From NCBI GenBank assembly GCA_016285355.1, contig JAEEQP010000053.1:1-26464 (forward strand): a stretch of DNA of 26,464 nt. The letters run 5' to 3'. The DNA comes from Bacteroidales bacterium (lineage in GTDB: Bacteria > Bacteroidota > Bacteroidia > Bacteroidales > F082). How positions within the stretch are numbered: position 1 is the stretch's first letter; every line of letters starts with the position of its first letter. The position numbers and the translations under genes are program-made. Below, piece by piece: positions 15,006 to 22,284 of the stretch. Below the pieces are notes generated by a model that worked only from the letters and a program-made list of their open reading frames with translations, had not been told where the DNA came from and made no database searches.

Positions 15006-17840
15006 CTAAAGTTCCTCCTTCAAATATTTCCCTGTATAACTTTCATTGCATTCCGCTACCTCCTCTGGCGTGCCTTGGCACACAATGCGCCCGCCACGGT
15101 CGCCGCCCTCGGGACCCATGTCAATGACGTAATCCGCCATCTTGATAACATCCATGTTGTGCTCGATGATGAGGACGGTGTTGCCTTTGTCGACGAGCTT
15201 GTTCAGCACGTTCATCAGCACCTTGATGTCCTCGAAATGCAAGCCGGTAGTGGGCTCGTCCAAAACATAAAGCGTCTTGCCTGTGTCTCGCTTGGCGAGT
15301 TCGGTGGCCAGTTTTACGCGCTGCGCCTCGCCGCCTGAGATGGTGGTGGAGGCCTGGCCGAGGGTCAGATAACCTAAGCCGACATCTTTCAAGGTCTTGA
15401 TTTTCTGGATGATGTTCGGAATGTTCTCGAAGAACTCAACTGCCTCGTTGATGGTCATGTTCAGCACGTCGTTGATGGACTTGCCTTTGTAGCGTACCTC
15501 CAAGGTTTCGCGGTTGTAACGTTTGCCTTGGCATTCCTCGCACATCACTGACACATCGGGCAGGAAATTCATCTCGATGACGCGCAGACCTGCACCTTTG
15601 CAGGCCTCGCAGCGACCGCCTTTCACATTGAAGGAGAAACGCCCCGCCTTGTAGTTGCGGATTTTCGACTCGGGCAACTCGCCGTAGAGTTTGCGGATGT
15701 CGTCGAAGACCTTGGTGTAAGTGGCTGGATTCGAGCGCGGTGTGCGTCCAATCGGTGCCTGGTCGATTTGGATGATTTTGTCGATTTTTTCCAAGCCCTC
15801 GATGCTGTCATAAGGTAGCGGTTCTTTCACCGAACGGTAAAACTTTTGGCTGAGGATGGGGGAGAGGGTCTCATTGATTAAGGTGGACTTGCCTGATCCG
15901 CTGACACCAGTCACACAGACCATCACGCCGAGGGGCAGCTTCAAGTCCACATTCTTCAGATTGTGGCCTTTCGCGCCTTTGATGGTGAGGAAATCGCCTT
16001 CCAAAGGTTTGCGTCGCGTCTTCGGCACCTCGATTTGGCGTAGGCCGTTGAGGTAGTCGCAGGTAATGGAGTGGCCGTCTTTCACCTTGTCGGGTGTGCC
16101 TGCAAAGACCACTTCTCCACCGTGACGACCTGCTCCAGGGCCGATGTCTACAAGATAATCTGCGCTGAGCATGGTCTCTTTGTCGTGTTCCACAACAATA
16201 ACCGAATTTCCGATGTCGCGCAGTTCTTTCAATGACTCGATAAGCCGCTGGTTATCACGCTGGTGCAGTCCGATACTAGGTTCGTCCAAAATATACAAAA
16301 CCCCTGTCAATTGCGACCCGATTTGGGTGGCCAAACGGATGCGTTGCGCTTCGCCACCAGAAAGTGAGGATGCCGGGCGGTTCATGTTCAAATAGTCGAT
16401 GCCGATGTCCAAAAGGAAATGTACGCGCTTGTGGATTTCGCGCAGGATTTCCTTGGCGATGTCGTTTTGTCTTTCAGTGAGTTTTGTAGGTAGCTCGTCA
16501 ATCCATTTGCCGAGGCTGAGCGTGTCCATGTTGGCCACTTCGGCGATGTTTTTCCCGTCAATGCGGAACCACTGCGCTTCTTTTTTGAGTCTGGTGCCTC
16601 CACAAATAGGGCAGGCCACATGGTTCATGAACGAGCCCGCCCAGCGCGCTATAGCAGCGGAGGCTTCCTCGTTGTTCTGGTCTTCGATGAAGTTGATGAT
16701 GCCCTCGAAGTTGATTTTGTAGGTCGAGGTGATGCCGAGGGTCTCGCGTTTCACCTCGAAGGTCTCGTTGGTGCCGTAAAGGATGACGTCCAAGGCCTCG
16801 TCGGAAAAATCTTTCAGCGGCGTGTCGAGGGTGTAACCATATTTCAGGCCGATGGCTTCCAACTGCTTGAAAATCCAGCTGCCAGCCTTGTATTCGCCCG
16901 CTGGAGCCAGACCACCTTTGCGAAGGCTCAGGTTGGGGTTGGGGATGAGTTTTTCCTTGTCGACCACGGCAATTTCGCCCAAGCCGTTGCACTTGGGGCA
17001 GGCACCGTAGGGCGAGTTGAACGAGAAGGTGTTGGGCTCGGGGTCTTCGTAAGAAAGACCTGTGGAGGGACACATCAGTAGGCGGCTGTAGTAGCGTAAT
17101 TGCTCGGTGTCGTTGTCTAAAACCATCAGCAAGCCTTTTCCGTAGCGGAAGGCGGTCTGTACCGATTTCTTGATGCGGCTGAGGCTGTCCTCGTGCACCT
17201 CAATGCGGTCGATGACGATTTCGATGTCGTGCGTCTTGTAGCGGTCCACCATCATCCCGAACTCGATTTCGCGCATCACGCCATCCACACGAACCCTTGT
17301 GAATCCCGCCTGTCGGATATGCTCAAACAGTTCCCTATAGTGGCCTTTACGACCTCTGACCGAAGGTGCCAAGATGTTGATACGCTTACCTTGGAATTCT
17401 TTAAGTATCAAGTCGGTGATTTGCTCCTCGGTATAACGCACCATCTTCTCTCCAGTGTTGTAGGAGTAGGCCTCGCCGATGCGGGCGTAAAGCAGGCGCA
17501 GGAAATCGTATATCTCGGTGATGGTTCCCACCGTAGAGCGTGGGTTTTTGTTCACGGATTTCTGCTCGATCGAAATGACAGGGCTCAGACCGGTGATTTT
17601 GTCTACATCGGGGCGTTCCATGTTGCCGATGAACTGCCGCGCGTAGGCCGAGAAGCTTTCCATGTAACGGCGTTGCCCCTCAGCATAAATCGTGTCAAAC
17701 GCCAACGACGACTTACCGCTTCCGCTGATGCCTGTGACAACCACCAAGGCGTTGCGTGGAATGGAAAGGTCGATGTTCTTCAGGTTGTTCTCCCGCGCAC
17801 CGAGGATTTCTAGGGTTTTATCTTCGCTGAATTCGTTCAT
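15006..17840 (-). CDS. uvrA: Excinuclease ABC subunit A (UvrA)
   Basis: A 944-residue protein of the usual length, the damage-recognition ATPase of nucleotide excision repair. Two ABC ATPase modules are visible: Walker A GISGSGKSSLAFD near residue 39 and GVSGSGKSTLINET near 645, ABC signatures LSGGEAQRIRLATQIG and ISGGEAQRVKLATELA, and Walker B segments VLYILDEPSIGLHQ and TLYVLDEPTTGLHF. Zinc-binding cysteine pairs occur as CPKCNGLG, CPICGGTR and CEACKGAG...CEECQGKR. It works with UvrB and UvrC, neither of which is nearby. Its ATG overlaps the stop of the AlbA_2 gene by four bases (ATGA), so it is translated from the same mRNA, an unusual partner for uvrA. The 3' end converges with the GH73 gene. 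Confidence 0.97.
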   Translation of the reverse strand: MNEFSEDKTLEILGARENNLKNIDLSIPRNALVVVTGISGSGKSSLAFDTIYAEGQRRYMESFSAYARQFIGNMERPDVDKITGLSPVISIEQKSVNKNPRSTVGTITEIYDFLRLLYARIGEAYSYNTGEKMVRYTEEQITDLILKEFQGKRINILAPSVRGRKGHYRELFEHIRQAGFTRVRVDGVMREIEFGMMVDRYKTHDIEIVIDRIEVHEDSLSRIKKSVQTAFRYGKGLLMVLDNDTEQLRYYSRLLMCPSTGLSYEDPEPNTFSFNSPYGACPKCNGLGEIAVVDKEKLIPNPNLSLRKGGLAPAGEYKAGSWIFKQLEAIGLKYGYTLDTPLKDFSDEALDVILYGTNETFEVKRETLGITSTYKINFEGIINFIEDQNNEEASAAIARWAGSFMNHVACPICGGTRLKKEAQWFRIDGKNIAEVANMDTLSLGKWIDELPTKLTERQNDIAKEILREIHKRVHFLLDIGIDYLNMNRPASSLSGGEAQRIRLATQIGSQLTGVLYILDEPSIGLHQRDNQRLIESLKELRDIGNSVIVVEHDKETMLSADYLVDIGPGAGRHGGEVVFAGTPDKVKDGHSITCDYLNGLRQIEVPKTRRKPLEGDFLTIKGAKGHNLKNVDLKLPLGVMVCVTGVSGSGKSTLINETLSPILSQKFYRSVKEPLPYDSIEGLEKIDKIIQIDQAPIGRTPRSNPATYTKVFDDIRKLYGELPESKIRNYKAGRFSFNVKGGRCEACKGAGLRVIEMNFLPDVSVMCEECQGKRYNRETLEVRYKGKSINDVLNMTINEAVEFFENIPNIIQKIKTLKDVGLGYLTLGQASTTISGGEAQRVKLATELAKRDTGKTLYVLDEPTTGLHFEDIKVLMNVLNKLVDKGNTVLIIEHNMDVIKMADYVIDMGPEGGDRGGRIVCQGTPEEVAECNESYTGKYLKEEL

Positions 17841-19465
17841 TTTTCAGGTTGTATGATTTCCCAAAAACCGCCTTTGTCAGGGCCAACGCGACGGAGATAT
17901 TTGCCTCGCATGGCTTCGATGTTCCGTGATACGGCTGACGGATGAATTCCTAAAACATCTGATAATTCGGTCTTTGTAATATATGGGTCGTCCATCATCA
18001 ATCGAAGAATTGATATTTTGTTTTCTGTCAACTTTTCACCTCTTGAAAGGGCTTTTTCTATCACCTTTTCTATCAACTTCTGCTGTTTTTCTGTCACCTT
18101 TTCTATCACCTTTTCTGGCAACCTAATGTTTCTTTCTGTTCGGTTTTCTGTTCGGTTTTCTCTTGTTCTTTCTTTCACATTATCAGTTACTTTATCATTG
18201 TTTTCTCGTAACCAAATGCTGTTTTCTGTTCGGTTTTCTGTTCGGTTTCTAGTCGCTTTTTCTGCTACTTTTTCAGTTACTTTTTCTGCTACCTCAACAA
18301 ACTTCGGTACCGTCACTTTTAGGATAAAGTCGTCAGTACGGTACGATAAAGCTGAAGTGCTGTTGGCTTCCAATTCGCGATACATTCTATCCACACCTTC
18401 GCCGTATTCCTTGACATAATGATAGGTTTTCAGGAAGGCCGCTATTTTTGGGTTGCGTGAAAAATGTGTGTTGCGGATGTTGCTCGGTTTTACCATTCCC
18501 GGAAGTTTTCCTGGGCTCTCGAACACAATACGGTCGTCGAACATTTTGATTTGAATCTCTGTCCCCTTGATGTTGTAAGCCCTGTGGCAACAAGCATTCA
18601 CTATCATTTCTTGAATCACGAATTTCGGGTAATCGCGCCGTGTCACGAATTTGCCCGCCTGACCGAGATAGGTATGTTCAGCCACTTGAGTTTCAAGGTA
18701 TTCAATAGTTTTTTCTACTTGATTGAGGATAATTCCCTCGAAAATGACATCTTTGATAACATTCATTTCCGTTCCCACTCTCTCATCGACTCCGTTGTAA
18801 CGGATAAACCGAGTTCGAGCACGAGGGAAGAAAAGTTGAGGATTCTTTCCGAACAGTAGCATACAGGCCGTGCTGACTTCTTCTTCTCCTTTCTTGTTGG
18901 TGGTGAGGAAATGATTGTTCTCCCGCAAATACTGAAGTGGTGATTTGCTGTAATCCAATAATTTGGCATATCTGGCAACGGCATCTAAATCAATGTCGTC
19001 GATGGTGGCTCCATACACGGCTGTGTCTTCAAAATAGCGTTCGCCTTTGTCATACATCAGTTGTACACGCTCGTCAAAGGTCAGTTTGCGGCTTTTATCG
19101 CCCACACGCATATAAGCCTCATCTGCTTGGTTGGTGTGTAAGCTGGGGCTGGCGGGAATGTCCATCAATAGGATGCGGTTTTCGTTTCCTTCGTTGTCCG
19201 TGCAAGTTATATAGTTACAAGTGACTGACACGGAAGGATTACAGAAATCGAACGGCACCCTCAGTAACTCATTCAGTTTTCTGGCATATTGATCAACGCC
19301 TTCAATTTTCCGAGTCTTGTCTGATACTCCAATGGCAATCGTACCGCCGTCTGCATTGGCGAAGGCCACAATGGGCACAGCCAAAGCCTTCGGATCAACC
19401 TGAATGCTCTTGCAGTCAAAAGTTTGGTCTTCCTTTCGAGTGGTTATTTCTTGTAGGGTCAGCAT
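17837..19465 (-). CDS. AlbA_2 (Schlafen-like) / ATP-binding / winged-helix protein with ENRT repeats
   Basis: A 542-residue protein with three parts. Residues about 1-130 are a Schlafen AlbA_2 domain (TFDCKSIQVDPKALA, FANADGGTIAIGVSD). Residues about 270-385 resemble a C-terminal GHKL-like ATP-binding module (QEMIVNACCHRAYN, KMFDDRIVFESPGKLPG, EYGEGVDRMYRELE). Residues 476-542 are a winged helix (ITKTELSDVLGIHPSAVSRN). Between the last two lies a charged repeat region (about 396-475) with two copies of an ENRTENRTE block and many VTEKV/VIEKV heptads. Such proteins are mostly called ATP-dependent DNA-binding or helicase-related transcriptional regulators; real activity is uncertain. Some AlbA_2 proteins act in phage defence or mobile-element contexts. 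Here it is coupled to uvrA by an ATGA overlap and leads the operon from a promoter at 19487-19494. Confidence 0.85.
   Translation of the reverse strand: MLTLQEITTRKEDQTFDCKSIQVDPKALAVPIVAFANADGGTIAIGVSDKTRKIEGVDQYARKLNELLRVPFDFCNPSVSVTCNYITCTDNEGNENRILLMDIPASPSLHTNQADEAYMRVGDKSRKLTFDERVQLMYDKGERYFEDTAVYGATIDDIDLDAVARYAKLLDYSKSPLQYLRENNHFLTTNKKGEEEVSTACMLLFGKNPQLFFPRARTRFIRYNGVDERVGTEMNVIKDVIFEGIILNQVEKTIEYLETQVAEHTYLGQAGKFVTRRDYPKFVIQEMIVNACCHRAYNIKGTEIQIKMFDDRIVFESPGKLPGMVKPSNIRNTHFSRNPKIAAFLKTYHYVKEYGEGVDRMYRELEANSTSALSYRTDDFILKVTVPKFVEVAEKVTEKVAEKATRNRTENRTENSIWLRENNDKVTDNVKERTRENRTENRTERNIRLPEKVIEKVTEKQQKLIEKVIEKALSRGEKLTENKISILRLMMDDPYITKTELSDVLGIHPSAVSRNIEAMRGKYLRRVGPDKGGFWEIIQPEK
18041..18280 (-). 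repeat. Repetitive linker-coding tract of the AlbA_2 gene
   Basis: The DNA holds repeated 12-base GAAAACCGAACA units (coding ENRT) in two clusters near 18138-18165 and 18225-18250, plus repeated GAAAAGGTGATAGAAAAGGTG-type units split across EKV/IEK heptads. The protein shows an internal duplication of about 35 residues. Such tracts can gain or lose units by slippage. Confidence 0.65.
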
Positions 19466-19486
19466 CGTCCTTGTTTAATCAAGCTG

Positions 19487-19494
19487 CAAAGTTA
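19487..19494 (-). promoter_or_regulatory. -7 box of the AlbA_2-uvrA operon
   Basis: TAACTTTG on the minus strand, 21 bases before the ATG at 19465. No convincing -33 box. It is the only promoter-like site seen ahead of uvrA. Confidence 0.5.
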
Positions 19495-19619
19495 CGTAAT
19501 TTTCGTGAGGTGATGTTAAGAATGAATTTTTGATTTGCCGAATGGAAGAAACTATAGAGTATGAAAAAGAGAATGCAACACCCATTTTTTTCAAAAGAAG
19601 AGCTGTCTTTACTCAAAAC

Positions 19620-20021
19620 TCAAATCGGATATTCTTCAAGTACGCCCGCTGTTGCTTCAGCAATGTATTCAGCAAGAAGCCGTTTCAAATCGTTGTTGGA
19701 AATGTCCAATTGCTGCATAGGGCCTCTTTTGGGATAGATGTCGAGAAAGACCACCTTTTCGGAAATCCTCGAAACCAAATAGATGAGGCGATAGCCATCA
19801 GCACGCGAAAGGCAGTTTTTATGGTCGGGAAGACGCAATTTTATAAGCAATGCGTCATTCTGCATCAGTATCATGTCGCGATTGTTCCTGATTTGGCTGA
19901 TACTGACATTGGTAAATGCGCTTTTGATTTCATCCGAAACACCGCTATAGACACCTTTTTTGTATTCGACGAGTGCTTTCAGTCTCCCTCGGAATGATGT
20001 TATGGTTTGGTATCGGATCAT
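19620..20021 (-). CDS. Probable RelE/ParE-superfamily toxin
   Basis: A 133-residue protein whose centre carries the RelE-like core: RNNRDMILMQND, KNCLSRADGYRLIYLV, then EKVVFLDIYPKRGPMQQLDISNNDLKRLLAEY. This beta-sheet pattern (YRLIY, then VVFLDIY.K) is typical of RelE/HigB-type ribosome-dependent mRNA interferases or ParE gyrase poisons; which of the two cannot be told. It overlaps the upstream gene by four bases (ATGA), as toxin-antitoxin pairs often do. It is somewhat longer than classical RelE (about 95 residues), with an extra N-terminal helix-rich part. The assignment rests on motif pattern and operon form. Confidence 0.7.
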   Translation of the reverse strand: MIRYQTITSFRGRLKALVEYKKGVYSGVSDEIKSAFTNVSISQIRNNRDMILMQNDALLIKLRLPDHKNCLSRADGYRLIYLVSRISEKVVFLDIYPKRGPMQQLDISNNDLKRLLAEYIAEATAGVLEEYPI

Positions 20022-20437
20022 GCCTGAAGCAATAAAGAGGCTTGTGCCATCAGGTCTTGCATTTCACGGTCATGTGGAAGTGCTACCCGAAAGGCGGCAA
20101 GGTCGTGGTTGATTTCCGAAAGCAGCATGTAGTTCCGCTTGAGAGAAGCCGTTTCTTCGCTTATTTCCATGGATTTTGGCAGATGCTGACAGGAACTGAC
20201 CAAACCCTTCAATGTTTCGGTGAGTAGTGAAAGCTGGCCACCAAAGACCTCATAATCTGCTTCGGTAACTGTTGGATATTGCTCATATAGTGAAACATAC
20301 AGCTTGTGCAAATCTGCATTGAGCCTTGCAAGTTGGGTGGCATGATAGTTTGTCTTGTCAACTGCATCAAGTCTGTGGTTGTAAGCTCTGCGACTCAAAC
20401 GAGTGACATTCTGATGTATCGCTGTTGTCTGACACAT
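20018..20437 (-). CDS. Small helical protein upstream of the RelE-like toxin, candidate antitoxin
   Basis: A 139-residue, largely helical protein with no recognised domain or HTH. The start at 20437 is chosen because an AAGGAG lies 8 bases upstream (20446-20451), a rare clear Shine-Dalgarno for this genome; a TTG at 20455 inside that region would be the only alternative. It ends ATGA over the toxin start. The sequence has a basic N-terminal stretch (NVTRLSRRAYNHRLDAVDK) and long helices (ADLHKLYVSLYEQYP, LSLLTETLKGLVSSCQHLP). Antitoxins of RelE-like toxins in Bacteroidota often have this size, so the role is inferred from position. It may be a different kind of partner. Confidence 0.6.
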   Translation of the reverse strand: MCQTTAIHQNVTRLSRRAYNHRLDAVDKTNYHATQLARLNADLHKLYVSLYEQYPTVTEADYEVFGGQLSLLTETLKGLVSSCQHLPKSMEISEETASLKRNYMLLSEINHDLAAFRVALPHDREMQDLMAQASLLLQA

Positions 20438-20445
20438 GGTGTTGT

Positions 20446-20451
20446 CTCCTT
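20446..20451 (-). promoter_or_regulatory. Shine-Dalgarno site of the candidate antitoxin gene
   Basis: AAGGAG on the minus strand ends 8 bases before the ATG at 20437 and fixes the start. Bacteroidota mRNAs usually lack such sites, and most others in this window do. Confidence 0.6.
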
Positions 20452-20459
20452 TCAAAAAG

Positions 20460-20467
20460 CAAAATTA
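20460..20467 (-). promoter_or_regulatory. -7 box of the RelE-like TA operon
   Basis: TAATTTTG on the minus strand matches TAnnTTTG, 22 bases before the ATG at 20437, leaving room for the Shine-Dalgarno in the short leader. Confidence 0.5.
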
Positions 20468-20532
20468 CACAATTTCCGTTGATTCGCCGAAGTTTTGAGA
20501 ATTATTAATTGAATAGAGAAAAATGGTCATCC

Positions 20533-21513
20533 CTACTCACTTCTCATAGGTTGATGTGTCTTAGCATAGTCTCCCGTCGGAATCTTAATCTCATAACTGT
20601 TGCCCGCCGAAATTGTCAGTGAATTGCTGCGCAACCAAGGGTTGAAATACTTCAGCATCTTGTAGTTCGTGCCTTGCTCGTAAGCAAACTGAACCAAGTC
20701 GGGAATACTTTCGGTGACAGTGACGGTTTTGGTCTCGTATGGACGATACCAACCATTGTCACCAATCTGGAAACCGTATTTTTCGGGATTCTCAGTGATG
20801 AGTTTCAAAGCCAAAATACGATAAACGTAACGTTGCGTCTCCTCAGGCAGCAGCATATCGAAATAAGAATCCACACGCTGTTCTTCCATCGTCCTCGATA
20901 TGCGTCCGTTGCCACAATTGTAGGCCGCCGCCGCCGAAATCCAGTTGCCAAATTTGCGGTAAGACTCTTTCAGGTACTTGCAAGCCGCCACGGTTTCTTT
21001 CTCCACATTGTAGCGCATGTCGACTTGCTTGTTGATTTCCAAACCATATTCCTTGCCTGTGCTTTCAAGAAATTGCCAAAAACCAGTCGCTTTTGATGAT
21101 GAGACCGCATTGGTCAGTTCGCTCTCAATCATGGCCAAATACTTGAAATCTTCTGGCAATCCGTATTGTTCCATGATGGACTCCATGACAGGGAACCATC
21201 GGGTGGTACGCTTCAGCTGCATGATGGTGGTGGAATGCCGATACGTGTTGATGATCAATTCCCTTTCTAACCTCTCGCGGACATAGAACAAGTCCAAAGG
21301 CACCTCTTCGCCGCAGAAGTACATGATATCTGGCAACTCGATGTCGTGCGTGATGTGGTCGATTTGGTCGAAAGAAAGGAACTCTCTTTCAGTGCCTTCG
21401 TATTCTTCCAACTGCTCGTCATTGGATTGTGCCGGCAAAAGAGTGATGGCTGCGGTCACACCTATTAATATAATAGCCAAGCCGCATGCCAAGAGGAGGT
21501 TTCTTGTTCTCAT
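20533..21513 (-). CDS. Membrane-anchored lytic transglycosylase (SLT) with C-terminal LysM-like domain
   Basis: A 326-residue protein read from the ATG at 21513; an upstream TTG lies in an AT repeat and is unlikely. Residues about 5-28 form a hydrophobic N-terminal helix or uncleaved signal (LLLACGLAIILIGVTAAITLL). The SLT domain covers about 100-235, with the catalytic Glu in LAMIESELTNAVSS, then KATGFWQF and the AAAAYNCGNGRI motif. The C-terminal part (about 265-315, TVTESIPDLVQFAYEQ, YKMLKYFNPWLR) resembles a LysM fold. MltD-like enzymes cleave peptidoglycan glycan strands to 1,6-anhydroMurNAc in the periplasm. With the GH73 enzyme at 14035 it is one of two wall hydrolases here. It follows rfbC on the same strand, with a REP palindrome between. 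Confidence 0.9.
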   Translation of the reverse strand: MRTRNLLLACGLAIILIGVTAAITLLPAQSNDEQLEEYEGTEREFLSFDQIDHITHDIELPDIMYFCGEEVPLDLFYVRERLERELIINTYRHSTTIMQLKRTTRWFPVMESIMEQYGLPEDFKYLAMIESELTNAVSSSKATGFWQFLESTGKEYGLEINKQVDMRYNVEKETVAACKYLKESYRKFGNWISAAAAYNCGNGRISRTMEEQRVDSYFDMLLPEETQRYVYRILALKLITENPEKYGFQIGDNGWYRPYETKTVTVTESIPDLVQFAYEQGTNYKMLKYFNPWLRSNSLTISAGNSYEIKIPTGDYAKTHQPMRSE

Positions 21514-21560
21514 TTCAATATGTAAAGATTTAAGATTCAAAATCTAAGATTCAAAATTCG
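21514..21560 (-). repeat. AATCTT-type short tandem tract in the transglycosylase leader
   Basis: The minus strand reads AATCTTAGATTTTGAATCTTAAATC in overlapping units, like the tracts before 10205 and 23676. No TAnnTTTG box is seen within it. Confidence 0.45.
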
Positions 21561-21567
21561 AGTCGGG

Positions 21568-21631
21568 CCTTCGACAGGCTCAGGCACCTTCACTTAGTTG
21601 AAAAAGCAGAGGCCCCTGAGCTTGTCGAAGG
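21568..21631. repeat. REP-like palindrome, second GAGC(C/T)TGTCGAAG copy
   Basis: Arms at 21568-21588 and 21611-21631 (CCTTCGACAGGCTCAGG / CCTGAGCTTGTCGAAGG) pair at all but a few positions with a 22-base loop. It is related to 10263-10314 and could terminate rfbC transcription, since it starts 6 bases after the rfbC stop. Confidence 0.7.
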
Positions 21632-21637
21632 ACCGTA

Positions 21638-22180
21638 TTAAAACGGTGTGACAAAATCTTTGAATAAAGGCGAGACCTTGTCCTTTTCCGAGAGAATCGG
21701 GTTCTCGATGTCCCAATTGATGTTCAGATCGGGGTCGTTCCAGCGGATGCTGCCTTCCGAAGCCTTGTTGTAGACGTTGGTGCATTTGTAGGTGAACACC
21801 GAATGGTCTTCGAGGCACACAAAGCCATGCGCGAAGCCTTCCGGAATCCAGTACATGAACTTGTTGCCTTCAGTCAAGACGACCGACTCCCACTGTCCGT
21901 AAGTAGGTGAGCCTTTCCTTATGTCCACGGCCACATCCATGACTGCACCTTTCACAACGCGCACCAATTTGCCTTGCGCAAAAGGCGGCTTCTGGAAATG
22001 CAACCCGCGCAACACGCCTTTCATCGATTGAGACTCGTTGTCTTGCACGAAAGTCATGTCAAGGCCATGTTCCAGGAAACGCTCCTTGTTGTAGCTCTCA
22101 AAGAAATAGCCGCGCTCATCTATGAACACGTCCGGCTTGATGACCAAAAGGTCTTTTATTTTGGTTTCGATGATTTCCAT
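21638..22180 (-). CDS. rfbC: dTDP-4-dehydrorhamnose 3,5-epimerase (RfbC/RmlC)
   Basis: A 180-residue cupin of standard length. Family motifs are clear: FIDERGYFFESYN near the N-terminus, LRGLHFQKPPFAQGKLVRVV with the catalytic His, GAVMDVAVDIRKGSPTYGQW, and the C-terminal YWIPEGFAHGFVCLED and WNDPDLNINW segments. It double-epimerises dTDP-4-keto-6-deoxyglucose on the way to dTDP-L-rhamnose for surface polysaccharide. The other pathway genes (rfbA, rfbB, rfbD) are not in the window, so it is a solitary copy here. Confidence 0.95.
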   Translation of the reverse strand: MEIIETKIKDLLVIKPDVFIDERGYFFESYNKERFLEHGLDMTFVQDNESQSMKGVLRGLHFQKPPFAQGKLVRVVKGAVMDVAVDIRKGSPTYGQWESVVLTEGNKFMYWIPEGFAHGFVCLEDHSVFTYKCTNVYNKASEGSIRWNDPDLNINWDIENPILSEKDKVSPLFKDFVTPF

Positions 22181-22182
22181 GG

Positions 22183-22283
22183 TAATTCAAATTCGGAATT
22201 AGGAATGCGGAATGCTGAATGAGGCGAAGCCCAGCGACGCATTGCGACATTCATCATTCCACATTCATCATTCAGTATTAATT
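22183..22283. repeat. GAATG-type short repeats forming an inverted repeat between lpdA and rfbC
   Basis: GGAATG/CTGAATGA units on one side (22202-22222) are mirrored by TCATTCC and TCATTCAG units on the other (22252-22275), giving a stem with a GC-rich loop. It follows the lpdA stop directly and may serve as its terminator or be a short-repeat expansion. No gene is seen in it. Confidence 0.5.
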
Positions 22284-22284
22284 A

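Noticed and set aside
17193..17813. 206-codon plus-strand ORF
   Set aside because: Antisense to the first Walker A region of uvrA.
18041..18280. Regular repeats that might suggest a CRISPR array
   Set aside because: The repeats are short, contiguous, in frame and inside a coding region, with no unique spacers.
19530..19997. 155-codon plus-strand ORF overlapping the RelE-like gene
   Set aside because: Its first third lies in the spacer, but the rest is antisense to a better supported gene and it has no motif or promoter.
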